Assembly (NCBI GenBank): GCA_947466075.1 | Contig: CANIBP010000017.1 | Span: 28,270-92,269 of the forward strand | Direction: 5' to 3' | DNA: 64,000 nt | Origin: Verrucomicrobiaceae bacterium | GTDB taxonomy: Bacteria; Verrucomicrobiota; Verrucomicrobiia; Verrucomicrobiales; Verrucomicrobiaceae | In this document: positions 1-7,266 of the stretch, piece after piece | Layout: every line of letters begins with the position of its first letter | How positions within the stretch are numbered: the first letter of the stretch is position 1 | Position numbers and translations under genes: made by a program | Notes under the pieces: generated by a model | The model's database searches: none | Seen by the model: only the letters and a program-made list of their open reading frames with translations | Told to the model about the DNA's origin: nothing

Positions 1-620
1 TGCGCAAAGTTGGTCCCAATCGGAATGCAACTCACCCCGATTACCGTGTGATTCGGCCCGCTCGTCTTCCCCGTGGGCAGCCGCACCTGATGCCGCTCGC
101 CCTGACCGAGCGGATCATAGCAAAGCGCGACCATGCCCTGCTTGGCGAGCGCGATGCAGGCCCTCTGATACTTCTCCTCGCCCTTGCCGCTGCCGCTGTG
201 GCCGCACGGCACGAGCACACCGGGAAACGGCCCTTTGCCCGGCGGCAAAAACAGCAATCCCGTCACATGAAATCCCGGTCGGCTGGCAAAGATGACTTTC
301 TCCACCCGATACCCATCCCGTTCCAGCACGCCCATCGTCCGCGCCTCCAGCGGCGCGCGCTCCGGGAAGCCGCCGAGCCTCTCTATAAAGAACTCGCGCA
401 TCCGCTGCTGACACGCCCGCGCATCCTCCGCCGTCTTGATCTTCTCAAAAGCCTTCTCCCGCCGGTCCAACGCCTCGTTTGCGTGTTTGAGCAGATAGCG
501 ATGCAACATCAGCGTCTTCGGCCCGTCGGGGAGTTCGACGGGGAGGACGGCGGAACCGTCGTCAGCGGCGTGAAGCGATAAGGCGAGCAGGACGGTGATG
601 AGTGTGATGACGCGTTTCAT
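1..620 (-). CDS. Secreted alpha/beta hydrolase, acetyl-xylan-esterase-like (partial)
   Basis: The gene runs off the left edge; about 206 N-terminal residues are visible. The first 18 or so residues (MKRVITLITVLLALSLHA) form a signal peptide, so the product is exported. Further in are V-P-C-G-H-S-G-S-G and L-A-K-Q-G-M-V-A-L-C-Y-D-P-L-G-Q-G-E-R, the pattern seen before the nucleophile elbow in the large acetyl-xylan-esterase-like hydrolases common in Planctomycetes and Verrucomicrobia. The catalytic Ser, Asp and His lie outside the window, so substrate and activity cannot be judged. The ATG overlaps the stop of the upstream esterase by 4 bp (ATGA), indicating translational coupling. It is the last visible gene of a minus-strand operon of secreted carbohydrate-related enzymes. 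Confidence 0.75.
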   Translation of the reverse strand, partial: MKRVITLITVLLALSLHAADDGSAVLPVELPDGPKTLMLHRYLLKHANEALDRREKAFEKIKTAEDARACQQRMREFFIERLGGFPERAPLEARTMGVLERDGYRVEKVIFASRPGFHVTGLLFLPPGKGPFPGVLVPCGHSGSGKGEEKYQRACIALAKQGMVALCYDPLGQGERHQVRLPTGKTSGPNHTVIGVSCIPIGTNFA

Positions 621-1456
621 CGTTTGATGGTTGGTGGGTTGAATGCGCTTTGTTTGATCCAGTCGGTGAAGCGTGCGGCCCATTGCGCTCCTTCGCCCTG
701 GTTGCCGAGTCGAAACGCCGCATGCCCACCTTTGTCGATGATCCATAGCCTCGCGTGCGCGCTGGCACTCGCTATGCCTTGGGCGAAATCGGTGGGGGCC
801 ACGGTATCGTCGCGTGCTGAGCAGAGGAACATCGGCGGCGTGTCACCCGTGATCGCGAAGTCGCTAACCTTGCTCTTGCCAGGCCAGGGGCACAGCAGGC
901 CGACGAAGGCAGGGCGGCAGTCCACACGCTCGACGAGATCATCCGACTCAGGATGACCTTGCTGCTCACTCGTGGCCAGCCGCAGAATGAGATGCGCTCC
1001 GGCTGATCCACCCAACATGCCGATCCGCGTGGGATCGATGTTCCATTCCTTTGCCTGATGCTTAACGATGCGCATGGCGCGTCTTGCATCGCTGAGTGCC
1101 GCATCCCAATCGCTGGACGGCGGCGCGGTGCGATACTTCACCACGATGAGCGATATCCCTTGAGCGAGAAAGTAATCCGCATTACCGACCGCATCAGAAA
1201 CGTGCGACACCTTGTTGTAGGAGCCACCGGAGCAATAAACGATGGCGAGTCCCGTGGCTTTCTCGCGAGGCGGTAGATACACGGTCATGGCGGGAACGCT
1301 GACATTCATCGCTGTGACATCATTGAACGCTTTCTCTACGCCCGCATTGGCGATAGAGCCGGGTGGGGATCCCTCCCAAAGCGGCAGAGTGAGCGGCTGT
1401 GCGCCTTCGACGCTACCTACCAGCGCCGCGACGAGCAAGAGTGCAAGGCACTTCAT
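617..1456 (-). CDS. Secreted alpha/beta hydrolase (esterase/lipase family)
   Basis: A 279-residue exported esterase-like protein. I start it at MKCLALLLVAALVGSVEGA because this gives a clean signal peptide; an in-frame start 33 bp upstream would add a non-signal extension. The oxyanion-hole region reads V-Y-C-S-G-G-S-Y. The nucleophile elbow is G-G-S-A-G (Ser about 151), followed by an Asp in S-A-R-D-D-T-V-A-P (about 216-217) and a His in K-G-G-H-A-A-F (about 245), a complete triad. This is the fold of small carbohydrate esterases such as acetyl or feruloyl esterases; the substrate is not readable. It precedes the acetyl-xylan-esterase-like gene with a 4-bp overlap and follows the sialidase-like genes. 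Confidence 0.85.
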   Translation of the reverse strand: MKCLALLLVAALVGSVEGAQPLTLPLWEGSPPGSIANAGVEKAFNDVTAMNVSVPAMTVYLPPREKATGLAIVYCSGGSYNKVSHVSDAVGNADYFLAQGISLIVVKYRTAPPSSDWDAALSDARRAMRIVKHQAKEWNIDPTRIGMLGGSAGAHLILRLATSEQQGHPESDDLVERVDCRPAFVGLLCPWPGKSKVSDFAITGDTPPMFLCSARDDTVAPTDFAQGIASASAHARLWIIDKGGHAAFRLGNQGEGAQWAARFTDWIKQSAFNPPTIKR

Positions 1457-1546
1457 GATAGCGGCGGCCTGGAGTTGCTGGATGAGCACGATGTTGGCGC
1501 GAATGTAGTCGGACGGGAGTCTCGGATGATCATGATGTTCAAGGTT

Positions 1547-2824
1547 TCAACGTTGGTTCCAAGTGGTGTTGGGCTTCCTCCAAAGGATGCGCGCAGCAAA
1601 GACGGCATTGTCGGAGCCATACTTCATGCACTGCGTGTAGTCGGCGTAGTTCGGGCCAGTGGTCTGCATCCACTCGGCATCGGTCACCCACGTTTCGTTC
1701 TCATTCACCTCGGTGATGCCGAAGTTCCCGAGCTTCGCGCCGCGCTGTGGCATCAACTCGCGCTCGCTGCTGCGGATGACGTGGAGTTTGTCGGCATCAA
1801 CTTGGCCAATGAACAGCGGGGCGCGATTGCGGAGGATGTGATCGTTGTTCGCGCCGCGTCGGGTGTAGCAGAGGGAGAGCGCGTCGTCATGCGTGACCCA
1901 GTGGGCCTGAGTGTTATAGCTACCGAGATCGCTGCCATCATCCCAGGTCCACGCTTTCAATTCACCGAAGTGCAGACCGTCGTCGCTGGTGCAAACATAG
2001 GCTCGCAGATCATGGCGGAGAGTGAGGTAGTAGCGCCCCTGAAACTTCGTCAGTGAAGGCTCGCCCACACCGCGAGCAGTGTCAGCACGGAGGTCGTTGC
2101 CCATTTCCTTCACCGTGAGCTTCGCGCCATCAAAGGCACAACGCAGCACGATGACGCGAGTCTTCGTCTCACCCAGCGATGCGTAGTAGATTGGCAGCAG
2201 AATGTCGCCATCGGGCAGATCGAAGCGCTGCACGCTGCCTGCGCCCGCGTTGTGAAAGCGCTCCGCATCGGGCATCACCAGCGGCTCCCACGCCGTCCAG
2301 GTGCGCTTGTCTGGATCGTAAACGGAGAAGACCGTCTCTCGTGTGCGCGACATCGGCATCACCTTGTTGTTTTGGTAGCGGACATTGTGGCCGATGCCGA
2401 GCAGCTTGCCGGACTTCGCATGCCACTTCGGCCAAAAGTCGCTAGGTGCGACGACGATGCCTTGGGGTTCGTCACGATGACCGAGCGTGTCACGATGCTC
2501 GATGGGCTTCGACCACGTCTTGCCCAGGTCATCGCTACGCATCTCATTGATCGGCGCGAAGATGTCGCTGCCCTCGATTGCGGCCTTGTTAAGTGTGAGC
2601 ACGATCTTCGGTGGATTGCCCGGGATCGCCCCAGCACGCGGATGCACCCAGCAGGATTTCTTGTCGAAACCGGAACTGATCGTGTCGAGTTTCAGGTCAA
2701 AGAGCGGCTCGGCAGCAGCGAGCCGGAGAGTCGTGAGAACAAGCACCCAGGACAGCCGCCGAGTCATCCATGAGGGGAGCGAAGGGAAGAACGCAGCGAA
2801 AACTAAGTGGCGTATTGGATTCAT
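1547..2824 (-). CDS. Secreted sialidase/BNR-repeat protein 1
   Basis: A 425-residue protein with a hydrophobic N-terminal stretch ending in L-A-A-A-E-P, and repeated Asp-box-like segments (S-D-D-L-G-K-T-W-S and T-S-D-D-G-L-H-F) typical of six-bladed sialidase beta-propellers. The start at 2824 is supported by AAGGAG about 10 nt upstream; a later ATG at 2767 would leave a shorter signal peptide. In PVC bacteria such genes are numerous and usually annotated exo-alpha-sialidase, but the fold also serves other glycan hydrolases and non-enzymatic binding proteins. It is one of three sialidase-like genes in a row in the same operon, 7 bp after the previous one, so probably acts outside the cell on complex glycans. 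Confidence 0.8.
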   Translation of the reverse strand: MNPIRHLVFAAFFPSLPSWMTRRLSWVLVLTTLRLAAAEPLFDLKLDTISSGFDKKSCWVHPRAGAIPGNPPKIVLTLNKAAIEGSDIFAPINEMRSDDLGKTWSKPIEHRDTLGHRDEPQGIVVAPSDFWPKWHAKSGKLLGIGHNVRYQNNKVMPMSRTRETVFSVYDPDKRTWTAWEPLVMPDAERFHNAGAGSVQRFDLPDGDILLPIYYASLGETKTRVIVLRCAFDGAKLTVKEMGNDLRADTARGVGEPSLTKFQGRYYLTLRHDLRAYVCTSDDGLHFGELKAWTWDDGSDLGSYNTQAHWVTHDDALSLCYTRRGANNDHILRNRAPLFIGQVDADKLHVIRSSERELMPQRGAKLGNFGITEVNENETWVTDAEWMQTTGPNYADYTQCMKYGSDNAVFAARILWRKPNTTWNQR

Positions 2825-2831
2825 AAGTGGA

Positions 2832-3896
2832 TCACTCCTTCAAAGTGATACGTGCCGAGTGAATGTCTCCGTAAAGCTCGCCGGGCGAGCCTTTGATCTG
2901 CGTCCAGATGGCGACGAGCGCGCCATCGGGAAGTTCGGTGACGCTGGGATAGCAAATGGACCAACCACCGACTTTCGCGGGTCGATCAGCGAGTAGCGTT
3001 GGTTCGCTCCAGGTCAGGCCGTCATCGCGGGAAGTGCGCATGATCAACGGGAAGCGCAGTGGTGTGGGGCCGGGATTGTAGGTAAGGACGAGCGTGCCAT
3101 CGCGTGTGCAAAGCAGATGGCTGGCGCTCGATGTCGAGGTGAGGCCAGTCTTCTCGGTCGCGCTCCAGGTTTCGCCTTTGTCTCGGCTGATGGATCGCCA
3201 AAGCTGACCGTCCTTCGTGCGCAGCATCATGTGGATCGCACCGGACTTCGTCTCGGCGATGGTCGGCTCACCGCCCTGGCCTTCGGGATTCGCCACCATG
3301 CCGTAGCGCGTCCATATCTTACCGCCGTCACGCGATTTCAGAACACCGCCGCTCTTCGTGCCGCGCAGGTGCAATGGGACGAGCAGTTCGCCGGTGGATA
3401 ACTGGATGCCGTTCGAGCGTGTGGTGTGATTCGGATGGCCGAGCTTGACCGGCTCCGTCCAAGTTTTGCCGGAGCCGCTGCTCGCACGAAAATAGATTTC
3501 GATCTGTGGCCTGAAGGCCGAGAAGAACAGAAACGTCTCCTTCCCCGCGACGAACAACGCCGGATCAAAATCCGCCTCGCCCACGAAGTCCTGCAAGACG
3601 GTCGCCTCGCCCCAGATGCGGCCTTGATCCGCTGAAAACACCTGCATGATGCGCTGCGACTCCGCCCCCTCCGACGACGACGAAAACCAAACGGCCATCA
3701 CCCGTCCATCCGGCAGTGCGGTGATGCTGGGTCCTTGATTAAAGCCCGAGGTATTCGCCGGGTCTTTGGGGTCGGTGCTGGTGTGTTTGAAAATGACCGT
3801 GTGGTCGCTAATCTGGATGGGAGATGTTTCAGCGGGGTGGAGCGAGGCGAGCGGAGCCAGCAGCAGGGCGGGGAGGAGGGTGAGGGTATGTTTCAC
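2832..3896 (-). CDS. Secreted sialidase/BNR-repeat protein 2
   Basis: A 354-residue exported protein. I chose the GTG at 3896, giving VKHTLTLLPALLLAPLASLH as a signal peptide, rather than the longer open frame to 3932, because this matches the signal peptides of its neighbours almost residue for residue. It has four clear Asp boxes (S-G-S-G-K-T-W, S-R-D-G-G-K-I-W, S-R-D-K-G-E-T-W, S-R-D-D-G-L-T-W), the hallmark of the sialidase beta-propeller. It probably cleaves or binds extracellular glycans; the sugar is not predictable. It starts 7 bp after the stop of the third sialidase-like gene and ends 7 bp before the first. Confidence 0.82.
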   Translation of the reverse strand: MKHTLTLLPALLLAPLASLHPAETSPIQISDHTVIFKHTSTDPKDPANTSGFNQGPSITALPDGRVMAVWFSSSSEGAESQRIMQVFSADQGRIWGEATVLQDFVGEADFDPALFVAGKETFLFFSAFRPQIEIYFRASSGSGKTWTEPVKLGHPNHTTRSNGIQLSTGELLVPLHLRGTKSGGVLKSRDGGKIWTRYGMVANPEGQGGEPTIAETKSGAIHMMLRTKDGQLWRSISRDKGETWSATEKTGLTSTSSASHLLCTRDGTLVLTYNPGPTPLRFPLIMRTSRDDGLTWSEPTLLADRPAKVGGWSICYPSVTELPDGALVAIWTQIKGSPGELYGDIHSARITLKE

Positions 3897-3903
3897 GGTG
3901 ACT

Positions 3904-5037
3904 TTATGGCTTTGTTTCCAGCACACGGGCAATCACCACGCGCAGACGCACCTTGTCGGTGACATGCTTCGCGGCACGGACATCTTCCTCGCGGAAGGTG
4001 GCCATGTAGATGATGCCTTTGGGCGTGCGGTGATAGTCATAGACGAGGTAGATCGTGCCGTCCTTCGCTTGCACACCGTCGGGATAGGTCACGTCGTTGC
4101 GCTCGTCGAGCATGAGTCCGCCTAGCCAGGAATTGCCATCGTCGTCGGAGATGAAGGCCATGAGTTTTTCGCGTTTCACCTTCTCATTCAATCCGCCGTG
4201 CTTCACGAGCAGGAGGGCACCCGATTGCAAACGTCGCAAGAAGAAGCGCGAGGTGGGATGCTGCATCGGGAGGTGTTGCACCGGTGTCCACGTCTTGCCT
4301 TGGTCTTTCGATAGCGTCTCTGCGAGTCCATGACAGCGCACCATCATCCAGAGTGAACCGTCTTTCCGCTCGACGATCATGGGTTCGTCCGGGCCGCGTG
4401 AAGCCGCGGCTTCGATGTTCGCAGTGCCGCGGAGCGTGAAGGTCTCGCCCTTGTCGGTGCTGGCATACACTTTGATGCTGTTGTCCGCCTTCCACACCGA
4501 CGAGGTGAGCAGCCAGTCGCCATTGGCCAGCACGGTCGGTTTGTTGAGCATGATGCCGTCGCCGATGCGACGCGGCGCGGACCACTTTGGCTCGGCGGCA
4601 TCGGGTTCGTCGGTTACGATGGCCCACACGCCGAAACGCCCATCCTGCATATCCGCGCTCTGCCCCCAGAACACCCACAGACGTCCGAGCGGATCGATCC
4701 ACACGTTCGCCGACATCGCTCGCGTGCCTGTGCGCGGCAGAATCATGAGCTTCACTTCCGACCACTTTTTGCCGTCATCATCGCTGCACTTGAGCACCTG
4801 AAAATTGCGCGTACTCTCCACATCGCGGCCATACACCGCCCACAGCCGCCCCTTAGCCGTGCGCTCGATGCCCGCCACGCCTTGCCGCTTCGTCGGCGGA
4901 ATGTGCTGCGGCCACGGCGCGACGACGATGTGCGCGGGTTGCAGCGTTAGTTCGCCCCGCGAGTCAGCGTCAGCGGTGCGGAGGGTGGCCAACGGCGCGA
5001 GCAGCAGCGCGGTGATGAGTGTGAGGATGTGCTTCAT
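3904..5037 (-). CDS. Secreted sialidase/BNR-repeat protein 3
   Basis: A 377-residue exported protein starting MKHILTLITALLLAPLATLR, a typical signal peptide. Asp-box motifs are visible as S-D-D-D-G-K-K-W, S-T-D-K-G-E-T-F, S-K-D-Q-G-K-T-W and S-D-D-D-G-N-S-W, so it belongs to the sialidase/BNR propeller superfamily. Outside the signal peptide and the Asp boxes it differs from the other two sialidase-like proteins in the operon, so these are not simple recent duplicates. It probably works with the adjacent esterases on a complex glycan. The true substrate is unknown, and Verrucomicrobial members often lack experimental assignment. Confidence 0.82.
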   Translation of the reverse strand: MKHILTLITALLLAPLATLRTADADSRGELTLQPAHIVVAPWPQHIPPTKRQGVAGIERTAKGRLWAVYGRDVESTRNFQVLKCSDDDGKKWSEVKLMILPRTGTRAMSANVWIDPLGRLWVFWGQSADMQDGRFGVWAIVTDEPDAAEPKWSAPRRIGDGIMLNKPTVLANGDWLLTSSVWKADNSIKVYASTDKGETFTLRGTANIEAAASRGPDEPMIVERKDGSLWMMVRCHGLAETLSKDQGKTWTPVQHLPMQHPTSRFFLRRLQSGALLLVKHGGLNEKVKREKLMAFISDDDGNSWLGGLMLDERNDVTYPDGVQAKDGTIYLVYDYHRTPKGIIYMATFREEDVRAAKHVTDKVRLRVVIARVLETKP

Positions 5038-5050
5038 GGTCCTTCGTTTC

Positions 5051-5527
5051 TCAGTATCCGATGTTCTTCAACGCCGCATCGCCCAGTCGCTCACGCAACT
5101 GCGCGAGATACAGGCTGGCGGGAATCACGGGTTCGTTGGCGGAGAAGAACGAGTCCTTGCTGTGGGTCTTATGCGGCTCGCCCTTGCAGCCGATGGTCAG
5201 ATTCAAGGCGCCGGGCGGTATTTGGATTTGCAGGTGTTTCACGGTGCCATTCCACACGATGGCCCAGCCGTGGCCGGAGCCGGAGCTGTGACGGTTGATG
5301 AGGTCGATCCGGCCGTCGGGGATGGTGCATGAGTCCATCAGCAGGCCCGTGGACCAATGCATGTGCGGCTGGATGCTGCCCTCGCCCTTGGGCGTGGTCT
5401 TGTATTCGAGCTTTCCGTTTGAGCCAGCAGCGACCCACTGGCGGTCGAGTAGCTTGGCGTTGTCTGCGGAATGCGTCGCCAGCGGAGCCAGCAGCAGGGC
5501 AGTGAGGAGTGCGAGAGTGTGTTTCAT
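5051..5527 (-). CDS. Small secreted protein, beta-helix C-terminal-module-like
   Basis: A 158-residue protein with the operon's shared signal peptide (MKHTLALLTALLLAPLATHS). The mature part has no enzyme motif that I can name. The stretch from about residue 85 to 120 contains G-H-G-W-A-I-V-W-N and Q-I-P-P-G-A-L-N-L-T-I-G-C. I recall this pattern from the C-terminal part of much larger secreted pectate-lyase-like beta-helix proteins of PVC bacteria. It may therefore be a detached C-terminal module carrying its own signal peptide. It is the first gene of the minus-strand run that continues into the sialidase-like genes, 13 bp upstream of the next start. The family assignment is from memory and uncertain. 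Confidence 0.6.
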   Translation of the reverse strand: MKHTLALLTALLLAPLATHSADNAKLLDRQWVAAGSNGKLEYKTTPKGEGSIQPHMHWSTGLLMDSCTIPDGRIDLINRHSSGSGHGWAIVWNGTVKHLQIQIPPGALNLTIGCKGEPHKTHSKDSFFSANEPVIPASLYLAQLRERLGDAALKNIGY

Positions 5528-5620
5528 GATTCGGTTTTGGTCGCAGTTATATCAATGATGCCCATGGCTCTCTCCATGTCATCACCGCGAACGATCGACG
5601 GTGAACTCTATTGCTCAAGT

Positions 5621-6208
5621 CTAGACCCTTAGCGCGCCACGGAAGGCTCTGGCGCTGTAGTAGGACTGTGCACCGTTGTGGTAGATGAAGATATGGCCGA
5701 AGCGGCGATCACCGAAGAGAGCGCCACCGAGTTTTCGGATGTCCGCGGGTGTCTTGACCCAGCTTGAGGTCTTCAAATCAAACGCTCCGAGCTTCTGCAG
5801 ATCGCGATACTGGTCTTCTGTCAAAAGCTCAATGCCCATGGCTGCGGCCATCTCCATGGCGCTCGTTTTGGGCTTGTGTTCTTTTCTCGAATCCAATCCT
5901 TCGCGGTCATAGCAAACAGCGACTCGGCCTTTGGGGCTTTCGGGTGAACAATCGACGAAAAGGTATTCGCCCGTCTTCTTGCCATGACCCACCACATCGG
6001 GTTCACCGCCCGATTTTTCCATCTCATGCAGTGACCACAGTTTCTCCGGGTTCGCTTCCAGCTTGGTGTGCAGTTTAGACCACACAAGTCCTGGATGGCG
6101 GTTCATGTGTTTCTCAAAACGGCCCCTCAATGCACAGAGAAGTTCTTCCCGCTGAGTGGGTGATAACGCTTTCTTGGAGTTGGAGCTTTTCATGGCTGGG
6201 CGTTTCAT
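5621..6208 (-). CDS. DUF4256 domain protein
   Basis: A 195-residue soluble protein matching DUF4256: R-F-E-x-H-M-x-R-H near the start, then G-E-P-D-V-V-G, F-V-D-C-S-P-E-S-P, C-Y-D-R-E-G, a central A-A-A-M-G-I-E-L-L-T-E-D-Q-Y, and the C-terminal H-N-G-A-Q-S-Y-Y-S-A-R-A-F-R-G. The biochemical role of the family is unknown to me. There is no signal peptide or membrane segment. Its ATG overlaps the hisA stop by 4 bp (ATGA), so it is probably co-translated with hisA; another in-frame ATG lies 15 bp further in. The functional link to histidine synthesis is unexplained and may only be co-transcription. Confidence 0.8.
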   Translation of the reverse strand: MKRPAMKSSNSKKALSPTQREELLCALRGRFEKHMNRHPGLVWSKLHTKLEANPEKLWSLHEMEKSGGEPDVVGHGKKTGEYLFVDCSPESPKGRVAVCYDREGLDSRKEHKPKTSAMEMAAAMGIELLTEDQYRDLQKLGAFDLKTSSWVKTPADIRKLGGALFGDRRFGHIFIYHNGAQSYYSARAFRGALRV

Positions 6209-6984
6209 GGTGCAGCGCAGGTGCGGCGGTTCCAGGCCACCAATTCGTCGTATTTGGCTCCCGTGCCGCCAAACAGGTCCAAGGCGCTGCCCACCGTGCC
6301 ATCGACACGGCCATGGCTGAGTTCGTCGGTGCGCTTCAAATCATCCAGATGCCGAATCCCGCCCGCATAGGTCATCGGAATCGGTGAATGCTCGCCAAGG
6401 AAGCTGACGAGTGCTTCGTCGATGCCCTCACACTTGCCTTCGACATCGACGGCGTGGATCAAAAACTCTGCGCAATGGCCTGCGAGCCATTTCAGTGACT
6501 CCGGTGTCACTTCCAGTGTTGTGAGTGTCTGCCAGCGATTCATCGCCACAGTCCAGCCCTTGGCCGTAGCTTTGCAACTCAGGTCGATGACCAGTTTTTC
6601 CCGCCCTGCTGCTGCGACCATCTTTTCGAGCCGCATTTCGCTAAAGGTGCCGTCGGTTTCGAACAGATAACTCGTCACGATCACATGACTCGCCTCGGCA
6701 TCGAGATATTCCGCCGCATTGCATGGCCGAATTCCGCCCCCGACTTGCAAACCACCCGGATAGGCCTTCGTCGCTGCCTTCGCGGCGCCCTCGTTGCCTT
6801 TGCCAAGCAGAATGACGTGCCCGCCGGTCAAGCCATCGCGCCGGTAAAGTTCGCCATACCACGCTGCATCGCGATCACTCACAAAGTTCGTCTTCAAGCC
6901 GCTGCCATCATCGCGCAGTGAAGAGCCGACGATCTGCTTCACGCGGCCGTCGTGGAGGTCAATACAGGGGCGGAATTTGGTCAT
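6205..6984 (-). CDS. hisA: Phosphoribosylformimino-5-aminoimidazole carboxamide ribotide isomerase, eukaryote-type
   Basis: A 259-residue TIM-barrel enzyme of histidine biosynthesis that isomerises ProFAR to PRFAR in the cytoplasm. It starts M-T-K-F-R-P-C-I-D-L-H-D-G-R-V-K-Q-I-V-G, with the catalytic Asp in C-I-D-L. It carries G-G-H-V-I-L-L-G, L-Q-V-G-G-G-I-R and M-T-Y-A-G-G-I-R phosphate-binding segments. The wording (P-C-I-D-L-H-x-G-x-V-K-Q-I-V-G and A-Y-P-G-G-L-Q-V-G-G-G-I) is that of the fungal/plant HIS6-like branch rather than the usual bacterial HisA. No other his genes are nearby. It is divergent from leuA with about 280 bp between the two coding regions. Confidence 0.9.
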   Translation of the reverse strand: MTKFRPCIDLHDGRVKQIVGSSLRDDGSGLKTNFVSDRDAAWYGELYRRDGLTGGHVILLGKGNEGAAKAATKAYPGGLQVGGGIRPCNAAEYLDAEASHVIVTSYLFETDGTFSEMRLEKMVAAAGREKLVIDLSCKATAKGWTVAMNRWQTLTTLEVTPESLKWLAGHCAEFLIHAVDVEGKCEGIDEALVSFLGEHSPIPMTYAGGIRHLDDLKRTDELSHGRVDGTVGSALDLFGGTGAKYDELVAWNRRTCAAP

Positions 6985-6990
6985 GCGGAG

Positions 6991-7073
6991 GTCAAGGAGT
7001 AGTCAAGAGAGTCACGACATGGTCAAGAGGTGATCCAGCCACCTTGTTGAGCGCCTTGACGCGCAGCCTTGAC
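6991..7073. repeat. Five GTCAAG/CTTGAC hexamers between hisA and leuA
   Basis: GTCAAG occurs at 6991, 7002 and 7022, and its complement CTTGAC at 7055 and 7068, giving five copies in 83 bp between two divergent amino-acid biosynthesis genes. Spacing of 11 and 20 on one side and 13 on the other is near helical periodicity. They could be regulator sites, or some of the CTTGAC copies could simply be part of -35 elements for the leu transcript. This is inference from the pattern only. Confidence 0.4.
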
Positions 7074-7105
7074 CTCTGGGTCTTCTCTGCTTTCTTCCGC
7101 CGTCC

Positions 7106-7162
7106 ATGAAAACCACCGCCACGGCTCTGCTTCTTCTTTCCCTGCGACTTACGCAAGGGTAG
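7106..7162 (+). CDS. Leucine-rich leader peptide of leuA
   Basis: An 18-residue reading frame, MKTTATALLLLSLRLTQG, ends with TAG about 100 bp before leuA. Six of the 18 residues are leucine, with four consecutive Leu codons (CTG CTT CTT CTT) and two more close behind. This is the layout of the enterobacterial leuL leader peptide, in which ribosome stalling at Leu codons under leucine shortage prevents downstream termination. A candidate terminator follows 30 bp after the stop codon. A start like MKTTATALLLLSL could also begin a signal peptide, but the frame closes after 18 codons and nothing continues it. Confidence 0.6.
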   Translation: MKTTATALLLLSLRLTQG

Positions 7163-7191
7163 GCGGCCCGCGTTCCCTCGTCATGCCATCC

Positions 7192-7216
7192 TTGCCGTCA
7201 CGACACGGCAGTTTTT
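7192..7216 (+). terminator. Candidate attenuator terminator before leuA
   Basis: TGCCGT (7193-7198) pairs with ACGGCA (7205-7210) around a 6-nt loop, with a flanking T-G wobble pair at 7192/7211, and is followed directly by five T. It sits between the leader peptide and the leuA start at 7267, where an intrinsic terminator is needed for leucine attenuation. The competing antiterminator fold could not be settled by eye. Confidence 0.5.
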
Positions 7217-7266
7217 CCTTCAGGCACCATTCCGGTCCTTCCCATCTTGGTTACCTTCGTTTTCTC

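Noticed and set aside
2179..2773. Long plus-strand open frames opposite the sialidase-like genes
   Set aside because: They are antisense shadows of GC-rich genes with no family resemblance; the minus-strand frames carry clear Asp boxes and signal peptides.
7069..7266. Upstream in-frame extension of leuA (66 extra residues)
   Set aside because: The extension overlaps the leader peptide and terminator in another frame and has no LeuA similarity; the ATG at 7267 fits the family.
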